Below are positions 44,687 to 53,773 of a stretch of 64,000 bases of DNA, one piece after another. The DNA is from Gimesia alba (lineage in GTDB: Bacteria > Planctomycetota > Planctomycetia > Planctomycetales > Planctomycetaceae). Numbering within the stretch: position 1 is the first letter of the stretch; each line of letters starts with the position of its first letter. The position numbers were made by a program, and so were the translations under genes. The DNA lies in assembly GCF_007744675.1 (NCBI RefSeq), contig NZ_CP036269.1, forward strand, positions 2,061,501 to 2,125,500. The letters run 5' to 3'. The notes under the pieces are model-generated. The model was not told the origin of the DNA. It saw only the letters and a list, made by a program, of their open reading frames with translations, and did no database searches.

Positions 44687-47368
44687 TCAAGGCCTTTCCC
44701 AGATAGCGGGCAATTTCTTTGAATCCTCTCCAAATGTCTGAGAGACTACAAAACCACTGGCCTGGGATGTGTAAAAAATTCGGCCATTTGAAACAACCGC
44801 TCCTAGACACTCCCGAGAATCAATGGCAGGCCCCGTGGAAACCAGTTTCCCATTATCAGATAAATCAATCATATCCATATTCGCTCCCAGAACATAAGGC
44901 TCCGAGAGGGTAAACCGACAGCAGGCATAGTTGTGACCGATACTGCTGACGACCTTGCCCGTCTGATGATCAAACACGTTGCCTTTTCCTCGTAGTGCAT
45001 TGGAAAAGATGAAATCTTTACCAACGGTCACGACGTTCAGGGCCGACGTGACGGCGTCCGATTGCCAGACCAGCGATCCGTCCTTCGCATCCAGACACCA
45101 GACAAATCGGTCCTGCGTATTTTCATTCGCACGGTTGTAGCCGCCAATATAAATCCGGCCGCCACGGGCACTCAACGTACATTTGGAAGTGACGTAATAC
45201 TTGTTCGTCAGCCAGACGACCTTACCTGTTTTGGGATCGAGGCAGGCGGTAATGCCATTATTCTCGACGGGCAATCCACGCCGCCTGCGCTGGCTGCTGG
45301 CGTATCCAAAAAAGGTCGAGTAATACAGCTTGCCATCCAGAACAGCGATGCCACAATCATTTCCGCCGCGTCCATACTTAGAAAAATCTTTTTCCCAGAC
45401 GACCTTGCCCGTATCCAGATCCCAGGCCCAGATTCGAGGACGATGATCTTTCGGGTAATAAGGATTGTCATTCGAATAAATCCAGCTCATCACTTCCCGT
45501 CCGTCTGGTCTGACCGCGGGTTTGCCGCCGAACGTGAATGCCTTTTCTGTTCCCTGGGCTGCATACTCGCCGGAACCGGAAGCATAGATCGCGATATTAC
45601 CATGCACTACCGGGGGAAACTGACGGCTCCAACTGGGCGATCCGGTAAATGGTGCCTCCCAGAGCAATTTTCCTGTGGCAGCATCCAGACATCGCATGCG
45701 TGATTTTTTGATGCCTGCCTGCGGAATCAGAAGTTTCCCATTGATATATAGCGGCGAGGTGAATGACAGATACACGTCGGGCCAATAACGTCTCCATAAC
45801 AGTCGGCCCGTGTCCTGCTCGACCGCGATGATCTGTCCTTCCGCGGTATGAGTATAAAGTCGGCCGCCGCCACAGACGGGCAGATGTTTCACCGTCCCCT
45901 CCAGTCGGCGTGCCCAGCGCATTCGCAAAGGAGGCTTCAATCCCTGGGCATTCGCATTGGTCCCACCGAAGTCTCCATAATTGGTATACCAGTCATATTT
46001 CGCATCCGCCAGAGGACCCGTGAGGGGGCTGCGAATTTTCCAGATCTCTAAATCCCGTTCCGGCAAAGCGACTGCAGGTTGTGGAACCGTGCCGTCTGCA
46101 TTCAAAACATACAGATAACCATCTTCGCACGGGACATAAATCTTACCGTTGCCAATCGCGACCGGCGCCGTAATCGGTGCATCGAAAGCCGTCTTGAACG
46201 TGGTCGGCTTGCCTCCCGTCAGAGGGACCACATAGAGCTTCCCATCGAGACCGCCGTAAACGGCATGATCTTGCGTTATTACCGGAGAACATACCGAAGC
46301 CGCTTCACAGAGCACTTCTGTTTTCTCTTCTCCCATCGCGTGTCGACATAATCCAAGCCCTGCTTCCGGCCGTACCCGGTACACATCGTTCCCGCGGATA
46401 CTGACCGAGGCGAAGCTGAGCAGGCCCGGATCCCGGATCGATGTTTGTGTCCCTTTAACGTAGTCTGCTTTGATTTGATCGCCTTCCAGTCGCATCACTT
46501 CCACACGTCCGGCGTTGTCCCGCCGATGCCATTGCACATAGACATTGCCTGCTGCATCAGCACTCTGACCGAATGTCGCGGGATATTCGGAGCCGGCATA
46601 TTTCGGAATCTCTCCCACGGCACGCAAGTGAGGTTTCTTTCCCGCATCATCCAGAAAGACAGTACGACCTCCCGCTGGAATTACGATGCTGTTTCCCGCC
46701 AGACAGATATCGCGCGAGCAGACAAAATGATCTCGCCACGTCACTCGATCCTTGCGGTGAGCCAGCCAGTCAGCGCCGCTCCAGCGATTGCCATCGAACT
46801 CAACGACTTCTTTCACAAAGTCCCATGTCCAGGCAACCTCACCGTTCGGCTCTACTGCATAGACTTGAGCACCGAGTGTCGCAAAGTAGACGCGGTTGTT
46901 ATTGACGACCGGGGCCGAAAAAATGGGCTCGCGGCAGTCAATTTCTTTGACAACAGAACCATCTTTGAGATCAAGAACATAATAGTAACCGGCGGTCGTG
47001 CCGACATGCAGATATTGATCAATAATCGCTGGTGAAGCGACATTGCTGCAGTTCCCGGCACCGCCTTTCGTAGTAAACTTCCAGAGAACCTGGTTGGTTT
47101 TCCCGTCAATTGCGAAGACCACTCCCGAGCCATCCACGACGAATATGTTTCCGTCGCTGATGACGGGAGAAGTATAAATGCCGTCCGTTAATGGAATGGC
47201 TGCCGCCAGCGATAAAGGCGTCTGGAGAGAGACGTTCGCTGCGTTTCCGGAACGTTGTGCGTTTCCTTTCAATTGAAGCCAGTCCTCGTCTGCTTGGGCG
47301 ATTGTGCAGCATAAAACTAGACTCATCACTGTCTGAACCAATACAGAACTCAGTCTGATTTTCATCAT
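44687..47368 (-). CDS. Exported PQQ-type beta-propeller protein
   Basis: This 893-residue protein has a signal peptide (SVLVQTVMSLVLCCTIAQA) and repeated PQQ-like blades across its whole length (GIYTSPVISDGNIFVVDGSG, ATGKLLWEAPF, DTGKVVWEKDF, KTGKVVWLTNKYY, KDGSLVWQSD). No quinoprotein-dehydrogenase calcium/PQQ site or heme motif is obvious, so it may be structural or ligand binding rather than an alcohol dehydrogenase. ATG 47368 or 47365 are both possible. The gene stands alone on the minus strand; the 282-base gap upstream holds the terminator of the next gene. Confidence 0.9.
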   Translation of the reverse strand: MMKIRLSSVLVQTVMSLVLCCTIAQADEDWLQLKGNAQRSGNAANVSLQTPLSLAAAIPLTDGIYTSPVISDGNIFVVDGSGVVFAIDGKTNQVLWKFTTKGGAGNCSNVASPAIIDQYLHVGTTAGYYYVLDLKDGSVVKEIDCREPIFSAPVVNNNRVYFATLGAQVYAVEPNGEVAWTWDFVKEVVEFDGNRWSGADWLAHRKDRVTWRDHFVCSRDICLAGNSIVIPAGGRTVFLDDAGKKPHLRAVGEIPKYAGSEYPATFGQSADAAGNVYVQWHRRDNAGRVEVMRLEGDQIKADYVKGTQTSIRDPGLLSFASVSIRGNDVYRVRPEAGLGLCRHAMGEEKTEVLCEAASVCSPVITQDHAVYGGLDGKLYVVPLTGGKPTTFKTAFDAPITAPVAIGNGKIYVPCEDGYLYVLNADGTVPQPAVALPERDLEIWKIRSPLTGPLADAKYDWYTNYGDFGGTNANAQGLKPPLRMRWARRLEGTVKHLPVCGGGRLYTHTAEGQIIAVEQDTGRLLWRRYWPDVYLSFTSPLYINGKLLIPQAGIKKSRMRCLDAATGKLLWEAPFTGSPSWSRQFPPVVHGNIAIYASGSGEYAAQGTEKAFTFGGKPAVRPDGREVMSWIYSNDNPYYPKDHRPRIWAWDLDTGKVVWEKDFSKYGRGGNDCGIAVLDGKLYYSTFFGYASSQRRRRGLPVENNGITACLDPKTGKVVWLTNKYYVTSKCTLSARGGRIYIGGYNRANENTQDRFVWCLDAKDGSLVWQSDAVTSALNVVTVGKDFIFSNALRGKGNVFDHQTGKVVSSIGHNYACCRFTLSEPYVLGANMDMIDLSDNGKLVSTGPAIDSRECLGAVVSNGRIFYTSQASGFVVSQTFGEDSKKLPAIWERP

Positions 47369-47592
47369 CGGAATGGACTTTCTCGTGTTGCAGTTTTGAG
47401 GGAACTCAGGAGGGCCTCTTGATACAAACAGACGATTACATTGAATCAGTTGTTCGAGGTTGTCTGGTCATCTCGGCAGGGATATTTAACTGGAAATCAA
47501 CACCTCGATCATAAACTGGAAATTTGAGAGAAGCTACTATTTTAACGTTATTTCGAAAATATCACCGAAATTATTTTGTGTTGATGATGATA

Positions 47593-47625
47593 CAAAAAAA
47601 CGGCTTCCGGAGAGGAAGCCGTTTT
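47593..47625 (-). terminator. Terminator after the fourth DUF1501 gene
   Basis: Arms AAAACGGCTTCC and GGAAGCCGTTTT (12 bp, perfect) with a 5-base loop; on the minus strand a run of seven T follows. It starts 26 bases after the stop at 47651. Confidence 0.95.
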
Positions 47626-47650
47626 GAATTTTATGAAGTCTCAACTGTGC

Positions 47651-48940
47651 TTACAACAACTTGGAGACCGCTTCCCCATCGTGGGCCACCTTGAAGGGAC
47701 GACCGTCGGGTGAGAAGATTTCTTTGTCCAATGGCAAGCCCAATGCCGAAGCAATCGTGGCGTTAAAGTCGGCTGGCGCTACGCCATCTTCATCAACGCT
47801 CTGACCACCTGCATCAGATTTCCCGTAGAACTGGCCTCCTTTAATTCCACCACCCATTAAGGCGGCAGAGAAGACGCCGGGATGATGGTCTCGACCCGCA
47901 TTCTGGTTAATCACAGGCGTTCGCCCAAACTCAGTCGTCAGGACCACAAGTGTCTCATCCAATAGACCCAGAGCAGCCAGGTCTTTCAACAGATTGCCCA
48001 ATGCTTTATCCAGGATTCCTGTACGTGTAGGCAGAATTCGGTCATCATAGATATCGCGGTGCATATCCCAGCCGCCAAACGTGACTTCCACGCAACGCAC
48101 ATTATTTTCCACCAGACGGCGGGCCAGCATACAGCCTTGGCCGAAGGAATTTCGACCATACTTATCGCGGTCTTCTGGTTTCTCTTCGTTCAAATCAAAG
48201 GCTTTCAACTCATCGCTGGAGAGCAGACTGGTTGCCTGTGAATAGAAGTCCGTGTAAGCCAGGACATCTTTCGTCTTGAATTTACTCTGAAACTTGCGAT
48301 CGAATTTATTGATCAGATCAATACGCTTTTCGAAAGAAGTGTCAGACATGTATGCGGGAGACTGGGTATTCTCCAGACCGCGATTGGGATCGCCAATTGG
48401 CAGCGGACTGAAAGAAGGATCCAGGAATCCGGCACTCGGGTGTCGGGCGGGCGCACTAATGAGAACGGTATCAGGCAGGTTTTTATTTTGCCGGCCTTTG
48501 AAACGCTGAATCCAGGGACCCATCGAAGGATGCCGGGTTGAAGCGATCGTTTTATAGCTGGTTCGCATCATGTATTCACCGGGACCATGGGCACCGGTTT
48601 CCGTATACATCGAATTGATCACAGCCATTTTATCGAATTCTTCCGCCAGAGTTGGCAGGAATTCACTGATTTTTGTACCGGGCACACTGGTCTTAATGGC
48701 CTTGGTATCTCCTTGATTTTTATGACCTGGTTTCAAGTCAAACGTATCAAGGTGTGTCATCGCGCCAGCCATATAAAGATAGATCAACCGCTTGGCTTTT
48801 CCACCTTTCGCTTTCGCAGGCGCCGCTTCCACCATTTGGTTGAATACCGGAAGTACGCTGACTCCCAGTGCTGATTTCGCGGCATATTCAAGAAACTGTC
48901 GCCGACCCACTCCGTCGAGTTTTGAAAGGATATCTCGCAT
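47651..48940 (-). CDS. DUF1501 protein, Tat-like N terminus (pair 4)
   Basis: This 429-residue protein is the shortest DUF1501 member here. Its N terminus (GVGRRQFLEYAAKSALGVSV) has the twin arginines. Landmarks: LIYLYMAGAMTHLDTFDLKP, GGWDMHRDIYD, TTEFGRTPVINQNAGRDHHP. In two landmarks it departs from its paralogues (MAGAMTHLDTF instead of M(H/S)G(G/A)PSxxDTF; TTEFGRTP instead of GGEFGRTP), so it belongs to a different subgroup. It lies 84 bases downstream of its DUF1549/DUF1553 partner with a GC-rich hairpin between. Confidence 0.94.
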   Translation of the reverse strand: MRDILSKLDGVGRRQFLEYAAKSALGVSVLPVFNQMVEAAPAKAKGGKAKRLIYLYMAGAMTHLDTFDLKPGHKNQGDTKAIKTSVPGTKISEFLPTLAEEFDKMAVINSMYTETGAHGPGEYMMRTSYKTIASTRHPSMGPWIQRFKGRQNKNLPDTVLISAPARHPSAGFLDPSFSPLPIGDPNRGLENTQSPAYMSDTSFEKRIDLINKFDRKFQSKFKTKDVLAYTDFYSQATSLLSSDELKAFDLNEEKPEDRDKYGRNSFGQGCMLARRLVENNVRCVEVTFGGWDMHRDIYDDRILPTRTGILDKALGNLLKDLAALGLLDETLVVLTTEFGRTPVINQNAGRDHHPGVFSAALMGGGIKGGQFYGKSDAGGQSVDEDGVAPADFNATIASALGLPLDKEIFSPDGRPFKVAHDGEAVSKLL

Positions 48941-48987
48941 TAACTGTGCCTTTTATAGTGAATTAGTATTATTTGTTTTTAATCCAG

Positions 48988-49009
48988 GTCCCGGCTGGTT
49001 TGCCGGGAC
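48988..49009. promoter_or_regulatory. GC-rich hairpin between the genes of pair 4
   Basis: Arms GTCCCGGC and GCCGGGAC (8 bp, perfect), 6-base loop. On the minus strand it is not followed by a T-run, so it may stabilise or process the message, or lower expression of the second gene, rather than end transcription. Confidence 0.6.
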
Positions 49010-49024
49010 TTTAGGTTATGCAAA

Positions 49025-51004
49025 CTATTGGATAAACAGAAACTCGCGTGTATTCACGAGTGACCAGATGACGTTTCCATAACCGGCCGGCCCGTTCTTT
49101 TCGATTTCATCCATGGCAATCTTGGACTCTTCGCTGTCAGGCCGTCGATTCAGAATGGTCATGAAAATGACATCGACGCCGTCTTTAATTGTTTTCTGTT
49201 CGATGACGTTGTTGTAAATCGTCGAACCCTTTTCCAACATCATGTGTGTGACAGGTCCGTTAAACATAAACAGGATCTGTGGCACCGAACCCGAGTCGGA
49301 AGAGGCGGAGATCAACTCACGATCTGATTGACCAAACGTTCGCAAAAAGTGACTGGGTGGAACCGGGGAAGGAAGTTCTGAAGCACGTGCCAGTAACTGG
49401 CCTTTGTACTTATACTTCTTTTCCCGTTTGTAACGCGTTTTGTCGATCTCTGCCCGCTTCTTTACATCTGCTTCCAGAACTTCTTCCGCAGTCGCCGTAT
49501 TCAAGTCGACTGCGATAATGTCCGATTTGAGATTTGAGGGAAACTCTCGGTATTCTTCCGGATCGACAACTGCCAGGGTTAGAAACGAATCCCAGGCTTG
49601 CTCTGCCGTCATCCGACGCAGTACCGGACCTGGAAAATGGTATTGTTCGCTTAAAGAAACATCGGTTGTGGATGCTTCTCTCTGATAAGTTTTCGTATTG
49701 AACAGAATACGCAGATATTCCTTCATATCGAAATTGAGACGTTTCATCTCGGATTCGAGATACTTCATCAATTCAGGGTTTTCCGCGACAGTATGATCCA
49801 TCATGTCGTCCACAGGCTCAATCTGACCGCGTCCGAAGACCTGCGTCCAGAGTCGATTGGAAATCGTCAGCGCAAAACGGGGATTGTCTTTAGATACCAT
49901 CCAGCGGGCAAACGCCTGACGGGGTGCTTCCCCTTTTTTGATGTCAGCTGGTTTCCCAAAAATCGTTTTGGGCTCTACCACCGATTTTGGCTTAGCGTCT
50001 GAATAAGCATAGTCATGCGGCAGTTGAATTTTACGGTTGATCTGGTCATTCACGACCATCATATTCACCCGAATCATCCGGTTGAATCGCCCCTGATTGC
50101 GGCGTCGATCTTTTTCTTCCTGACCCATTTCCTGATATTCTTTTCGCAGACGTCGGTTCGGGTCTTCGCCGGTATAGAAGCGTTTGTCGCGACCACTGGC
50201 GCGGGTTGAGGAACCGAATGTAAAGGCAGCCATCTGGTAGAATTCTTTTTGCTTCCAGCGATCGAACGGATGATCGTGACACTGAGCACATCCAATCCGG
50301 GTTCCCAGGAAGATTCGAACGGTGTTGTTCATGTTATCCAGAGGCATGCCGGAATCACGTTGCAGATAACCGGTGGCAGGGTTTTCCCAGATCAGCCCTT
50401 CGGCGGTAATCATTTCCTGGACCATTTTGTCCCAGGGTTTATTTTCAGCCAGAGACTGTTTGATCCACTGACGATAAGGGGCACCGTCCACATTGTTATT
50501 CAGGCGGTCGGTATAACGAAAGACATCAGCCCAGTAATTGAAGTAGTGGCTGGCGTAACCATCGCTGTCGAGCAAGCGGTCAATCAAACGTTTCCTTTTG
50601 TCCGGATGTCGCGATGCCAGGAAGTAACGGGTTTCCCGATAGGTGGGAATCGTTCCCGTGATATCCAGATAGATGCGACGCAGGAATTGTTCATCCGACG
50701 CCAGTGGGTTAGGTTTGACTTTGTATTTGGAATAATTGGCTTCGACCAGTTTGTCGATTTTTTCGGCTGATCTGAGTGCCGACGAAAGCTTCGTGGGGCT
50801 GACCGGTTTGGATTTCACCATGAACCGGGGGGGCAAGGGCTCTTCTTTTTTCGGTGCCGCTTTTTTCGCTGCTCTTCTGCGCGGTGCCGCTTCAGAATCG
50901 GGCAGGCTTGAAAAAATGAGAAACGTTAAAACGACAGCACAACTTCCATACAACTTCCAGTGCCGCGTAAGTCCACCCGGGCAACTGACCTGTTTTCCTG
51001 ACAT
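49025..51004 (-). CDS. DUF1549/DUF1553 protein without cytochrome domain (pair 4)
   Basis: This 659-residue protein has a signal-anchor (YGSCAVVLTFLIFSSLPDS), then a Lys/Arg/Pro-rich linker (RRRAAKKAAPKKEE), then DUF1549 (about 100-300; LRRIYLDITGTIPTYRETR, CAQCHDHPFDRWKQKEFYQ) and DUF1553 to the end. Unlike the pairs at 24902 and 33623 there is no PSCyt1 domain and no CBM-like insert, but the CxxCH inside DUF1549 remains. ATG 51004 follows GGGAG. First gene of the minus-strand operon with DUF1501 at 47651. Confidence 0.94.
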   Translation of the reverse strand: MSGKQVSCPGGLTRHWKLYGSCAVVLTFLIFSSLPDSEAAPRRRAAKKAAPKKEEPLPPRFMVKSKPVSPTKLSSALRSAEKIDKLVEANYSKYKVKPNPLASDEQFLRRIYLDITGTIPTYRETRYFLASRHPDKRKRLIDRLLDSDGYASHYFNYWADVFRYTDRLNNNVDGAPYRQWIKQSLAENKPWDKMVQEMITAEGLIWENPATGYLQRDSGMPLDNMNNTVRIFLGTRIGCAQCHDHPFDRWKQKEFYQMAAFTFGSSTRASGRDKRFYTGEDPNRRLRKEYQEMGQEEKDRRRNQGRFNRMIRVNMMVVNDQINRKIQLPHDYAYSDAKPKSVVEPKTIFGKPADIKKGEAPRQAFARWMVSKDNPRFALTISNRLWTQVFGRGQIEPVDDMMDHTVAENPELMKYLESEMKRLNFDMKEYLRILFNTKTYQREASTTDVSLSEQYHFPGPVLRRMTAEQAWDSFLTLAVVDPEEYREFPSNLKSDIIAVDLNTATAEEVLEADVKKRAEIDKTRYKREKKYKYKGQLLARASELPSPVPPSHFLRTFGQSDRELISASSDSGSVPQILFMFNGPVTHMMLEKGSTIYNNVIEQKTIKDGVDVIFMTILNRRPDSEESKIAMDEIEKNGPAGYGNVIWSLVNTREFLFIQ

Positions 51005-51963
51005 GCAATAACTCCCTCAGTCGTTCCTTGAGTAATCAGATATGACCGAACACCAGACTATAACAAAGATTATGATCTGGCCTCGTATCATTTATTCTAC
51101 ACAAAACAGATCAGGAATAACTAATGCAAACTCGATTAATTTTTTCTTAAGAGTTTGGATTTATTGAAACAGACAGGGTACAAAAAGTAACTGTTCACAA
51201 GGGGAGTGAACTCCGTTTCAACTGATTCAAGTGCTATGAATCATTCAGAAATACCTGATACCATATAACACCTCTCTTCTTTCCTGAATCTCATTGTTTA
51301 TTTGTGAATAATTTTCAGTTCTTGACACAGCCGTGATGTTTTCTAAGCTACGCCTCTTATGCGTCGCGCGCGAGAAAACACTTTCTTCAGTTGATTCCTT
51401 TTTCACCTGATGATGTTATCACCATAAAACCCTCTCGTTTGACGCAGTTCAGTATCTGAACGGTTTGCATGCATGCTGGACCTTCACTGTCAATTTTATG
51501 TCGTTCGACACGCTTCGAACGCATATCGGCGCTTTGTCGGTGCTGATTCAGCATCTGTTCGTCACCTTTCCACCACTGATGGCGCTTGACTGAATCACGC
51601 CGTTCGCGAAGATCAACCTCTCGCAAAGCATCACTGAGAAAATAAATAAAACGGAACAGAATCAGCATCAGTAACCTCATCATATTTGAACTCCTCGGTT
51701 TAACGGTCTTCTCCTCATTGCAACGAAATTGTGCTCTCTCTCCTTAGTAAAGAAAGACGTCGTCTCGGCTCAGACATTCTACTCGATGGTCTGCTGCGCG
51801 TCCTGAATGAAAATCGGGCACCGGTGCAGAGAGAGAAGTGAATGGGGGATGTTTGTGGTCACTCTTACTTGATTCAGCCGGGCAGTCTGGTACAGTGAAG
51901 ATTCCTCAATTTCGTCGGCGTGCTCAGACTTGAAACTTCATTCAACAACCAGGAGCAGTTTTC
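51005..51963. other. Divergent intergenic region between pair 4 and the sulfatase
   Basis: Mostly AT-rich and noncoding. It must hold promoters for both sides. An inverted repeat with ends TGTTTTCT and AGAAAACA brackets 51336-51379 around GCGTCGCGCGCG. One small frame (51387-51683, minus) is listed separately. I see nothing else. Confidence 0.5.
51387..51683 (-). CDS. Possible small membrane-anchored protein, unrecognised
   Basis: An open frame of 98 codons starts at ATG 51683 with CCGAGGAG 8 bases upstream, a better site than most real genes here. The N terminus is hydrophobic (MMRLLMLILFRFIYFLS), followed by a charged, basic region (REVDLRERRDSVKRHQWWKGDEQ, quoted in part) and a tail with two cysteines. 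I know no family for it. Codon use is not strongly like its neighbours, so a chance frame is possible. Confidence 0.42.
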   Translation of the reverse strand: MMRLLMLILFRFIYFLSDALREVDLRERRDSVKRHQWWKGDEQMLNQHRQSADMRSKRVERHKIDSEGPACMQTVQILNCVKREGFMVITSSGEKGIN

Positions 51964-53394
51964 GTGAACTCTTTTCCCCGCTTCATCGTGATGCAGACGC
52001 TGGTCTGGTTTTGTCTGATTGCCTTCACACCGTTGAGTTTGTCCTTCGCGAACGAGAAACCACAACAACCCAATATCGTGGTTGTGCTGGTCGATGATCT
52101 CCGCTGGGATGAACTGGGCTGCATGGGACATCCTTTTGTCCGCACGCCCCACATCGATCGCATCGCTCGGGAAGGGGCGCGCTTTCGCAATGCGTTTTGC
52201 TCAACACCTCTCTGTTCTCCCGTCCGGGCCTGCCTGCTCACTGGCCTGTATACTCACAATCACGGCATCTTCGATAACATCAATCGCAGCAAACACAGCC
52301 ATACACTGAAGACGTTTCCTCAGTCATTGCAGAAAGCGGGTTACGAAACCGGCTATGTCGGCAAGTGGCATATGGGGAACGATGATACCGCCCGCCCCGG
52401 TTTTGATTACTGGGTCAGCATGAAAGGGCAGGGGACCTCCTTTGATCCGGTCTTGAATATTAATGGCGAGCGCATTCCGCAGCAGGGACATACGACCGAT
52501 GTCCTCAACCGGAAAGTCAATGAATTCGTGAAACAGAAAAGGGACAAACCCTTCTGCCTCTATATCGCCCATAAGGCGCTGCACCCGGAATTGACCCAGC
52601 GCGACGATGGCAGCATCACCGACCCCTCCGCAGCGAAGTTCATGCCCGCCAAACGGCATGAGAACTTATACACGAACGATGCCATCCCGCGTCGATTAAA
52701 TGTCGTCGATTCTCTGGAAGGCAAACGCGCACTCAAACGCACCGTTCCCGGACTGCCTCCACTCAGTCAGCAGACAGGCACCAGTGACGAAGTGATTCGC
52801 GATCGTCTGCGGATGCTGGCCGGCATCGACGAAGGAGTGGGCCAGTTATGTGACCTGTTGGAACAGCAAAATCAGCTCGACAATACCGTGTTTGTCTTCA
52901 CCAGTGATCACGGTTACTGGTATGGCGAACATGGTTTGAGTGTCGAACGCCGCCTGCCTTATGAGGAGGGCATTCGTGTTCCACTTTTGGTGCGTTATCC
53001 GCCGCTCGTCAAAGCGGGCACGCTGATTGATCAGTTCGCCGTCAGTGTTGATCTGGCTCCGACCATCCTGGATCTGGCACAGGTCAAAGCCGATCACAAA
53101 TTCGACGGCGTCAGTCTGGTTCCCTTGCTCAAAGGGGAGCAGCCTGCCAACTGGCGGCAGTCGTTTCTGGTCGAATACAACAGCGATACCGTGTTTCCCC
53201 GCCTGGTCAAGATGGGCTACAAAGCCGTCCGCACGCCGCGCTGGAAGTACATTCAGTTTAACGAGCTGGAAGGCATGGACGAGCTCTACGATGTCCAGAA
53301 CGATCCTTACGAATTCAAAAATCGGATCGACGACCCAGCAATGCAGGACACGATCAAAACCTTGCAGGCAGAGTTACAGCGATTGATGAATTGA
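51964..53394 (+). CDS. Secreted sulfatase
   Basis: This 476-residue enzyme of the sulfatase/alkaline phosphatase superfamily has a signal peptide (residues 1-29) and metal-binding D44/D45 (VVLVDDLRWDELGCMG). The maturation site is C84-S-P-V-R88 in CSTPLCSPVRACLLTG, which satisfies CxPxR and so should be converted to formylglycine. TSDHGYWYGEHG near 315 gives further metal ligands. GTG 51964 is the start, with AGGAG upstream. The valine after proline replaces the more common serine or alanine. It hydrolyses a sulfate ester, probably on an algal polysaccharide; the substrate cannot be read. It stands as a single gene. Confidence 0.93.
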   Translation: MNSFPRFIVMQTLVWFCLIAFTPLSLSFANEKPQQPNIVVVLVDDLRWDELGCMGHPFVRTPHIDRIAREGARFRNAFCSTPLCSPVRACLLTGLYTHNHGIFDNINRSKHSHTLKTFPQSLQKAGYETGYVGKWHMGNDDTARPGFDYWVSMKGQGTSFDPVLNINGERIPQQGHTTDVLNRKVNEFVKQKRDKPFCLYIAHKALHPELTQRDDGSITDPSAAKFMPAKRHENLYTNDAIPRRLNVVDSLEGKRALKRTVPGLPPLSQQTGTSDEVIRDRLRMLAGIDEGVGQLCDLLEQQNQLDNTVFVFTSDHGYWYGEHGLSVERRLPYEEGIRVPLLVRYPPLVKAGTLIDQFAVSVDLAPTILDLAQVKADHKFDGVSLVPLLKGEQPANWRQSFLVEYNSDTVFPRLVKMGYKAVRTPRWKYIQFNELEGMDELYDVQNDPYEFKNRIDDPAMQDTIKTLQAELQRLMN

Positions 53395-53426
53395 ATCAGC
53401 AGGGGCTTCTCATCATGGATGATCAT

Positions 53427-53472
53427 GGGTAAGCCCGAATGCAATTCGGGCCGAGCGCAGCGAGCAGGAGGT
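53427..53472. repeat. Family C repeat, inverted copy
   Basis: GGGTAAGCCCGAATGCAATT then CGGGCCGAGCGCAGCGAGCA and GGAGGT: the reverse complement of the family C modules at 11286 and 13017. It lies in the 378-base gap after the sulfatase, which has no gene. A partial CCCGAATTGCATTCGG follows at 53574-53590. Confidence 0.88.
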
Positions 53473-53773
53473 TACGGTGCAAGCTTACAATAACATGAAG
53501 GCTCCGAGTCAAAGTCCATCAGAGATACCTTTCTCAAACGGTGGTGTTGTAACATCCTGTTGTTTTCAACAACCCCGAATTGCATTCGGCCCCCTCACAG
53601 CCCTCTGATCAATCGGCATTGATGCGTCGCCGATTTCGCTTTTTTCGATCACTTTTCCTCTCTCCCGCTTCATTCTCCTCTCAGGGGACCTCATAATAAA
53701 CTAAGTTAATATATTCCCGGCGTGCCAAATCGCCCTTTGTCATTCCCACCTGAGACCTCAACAGGATCCTTTC

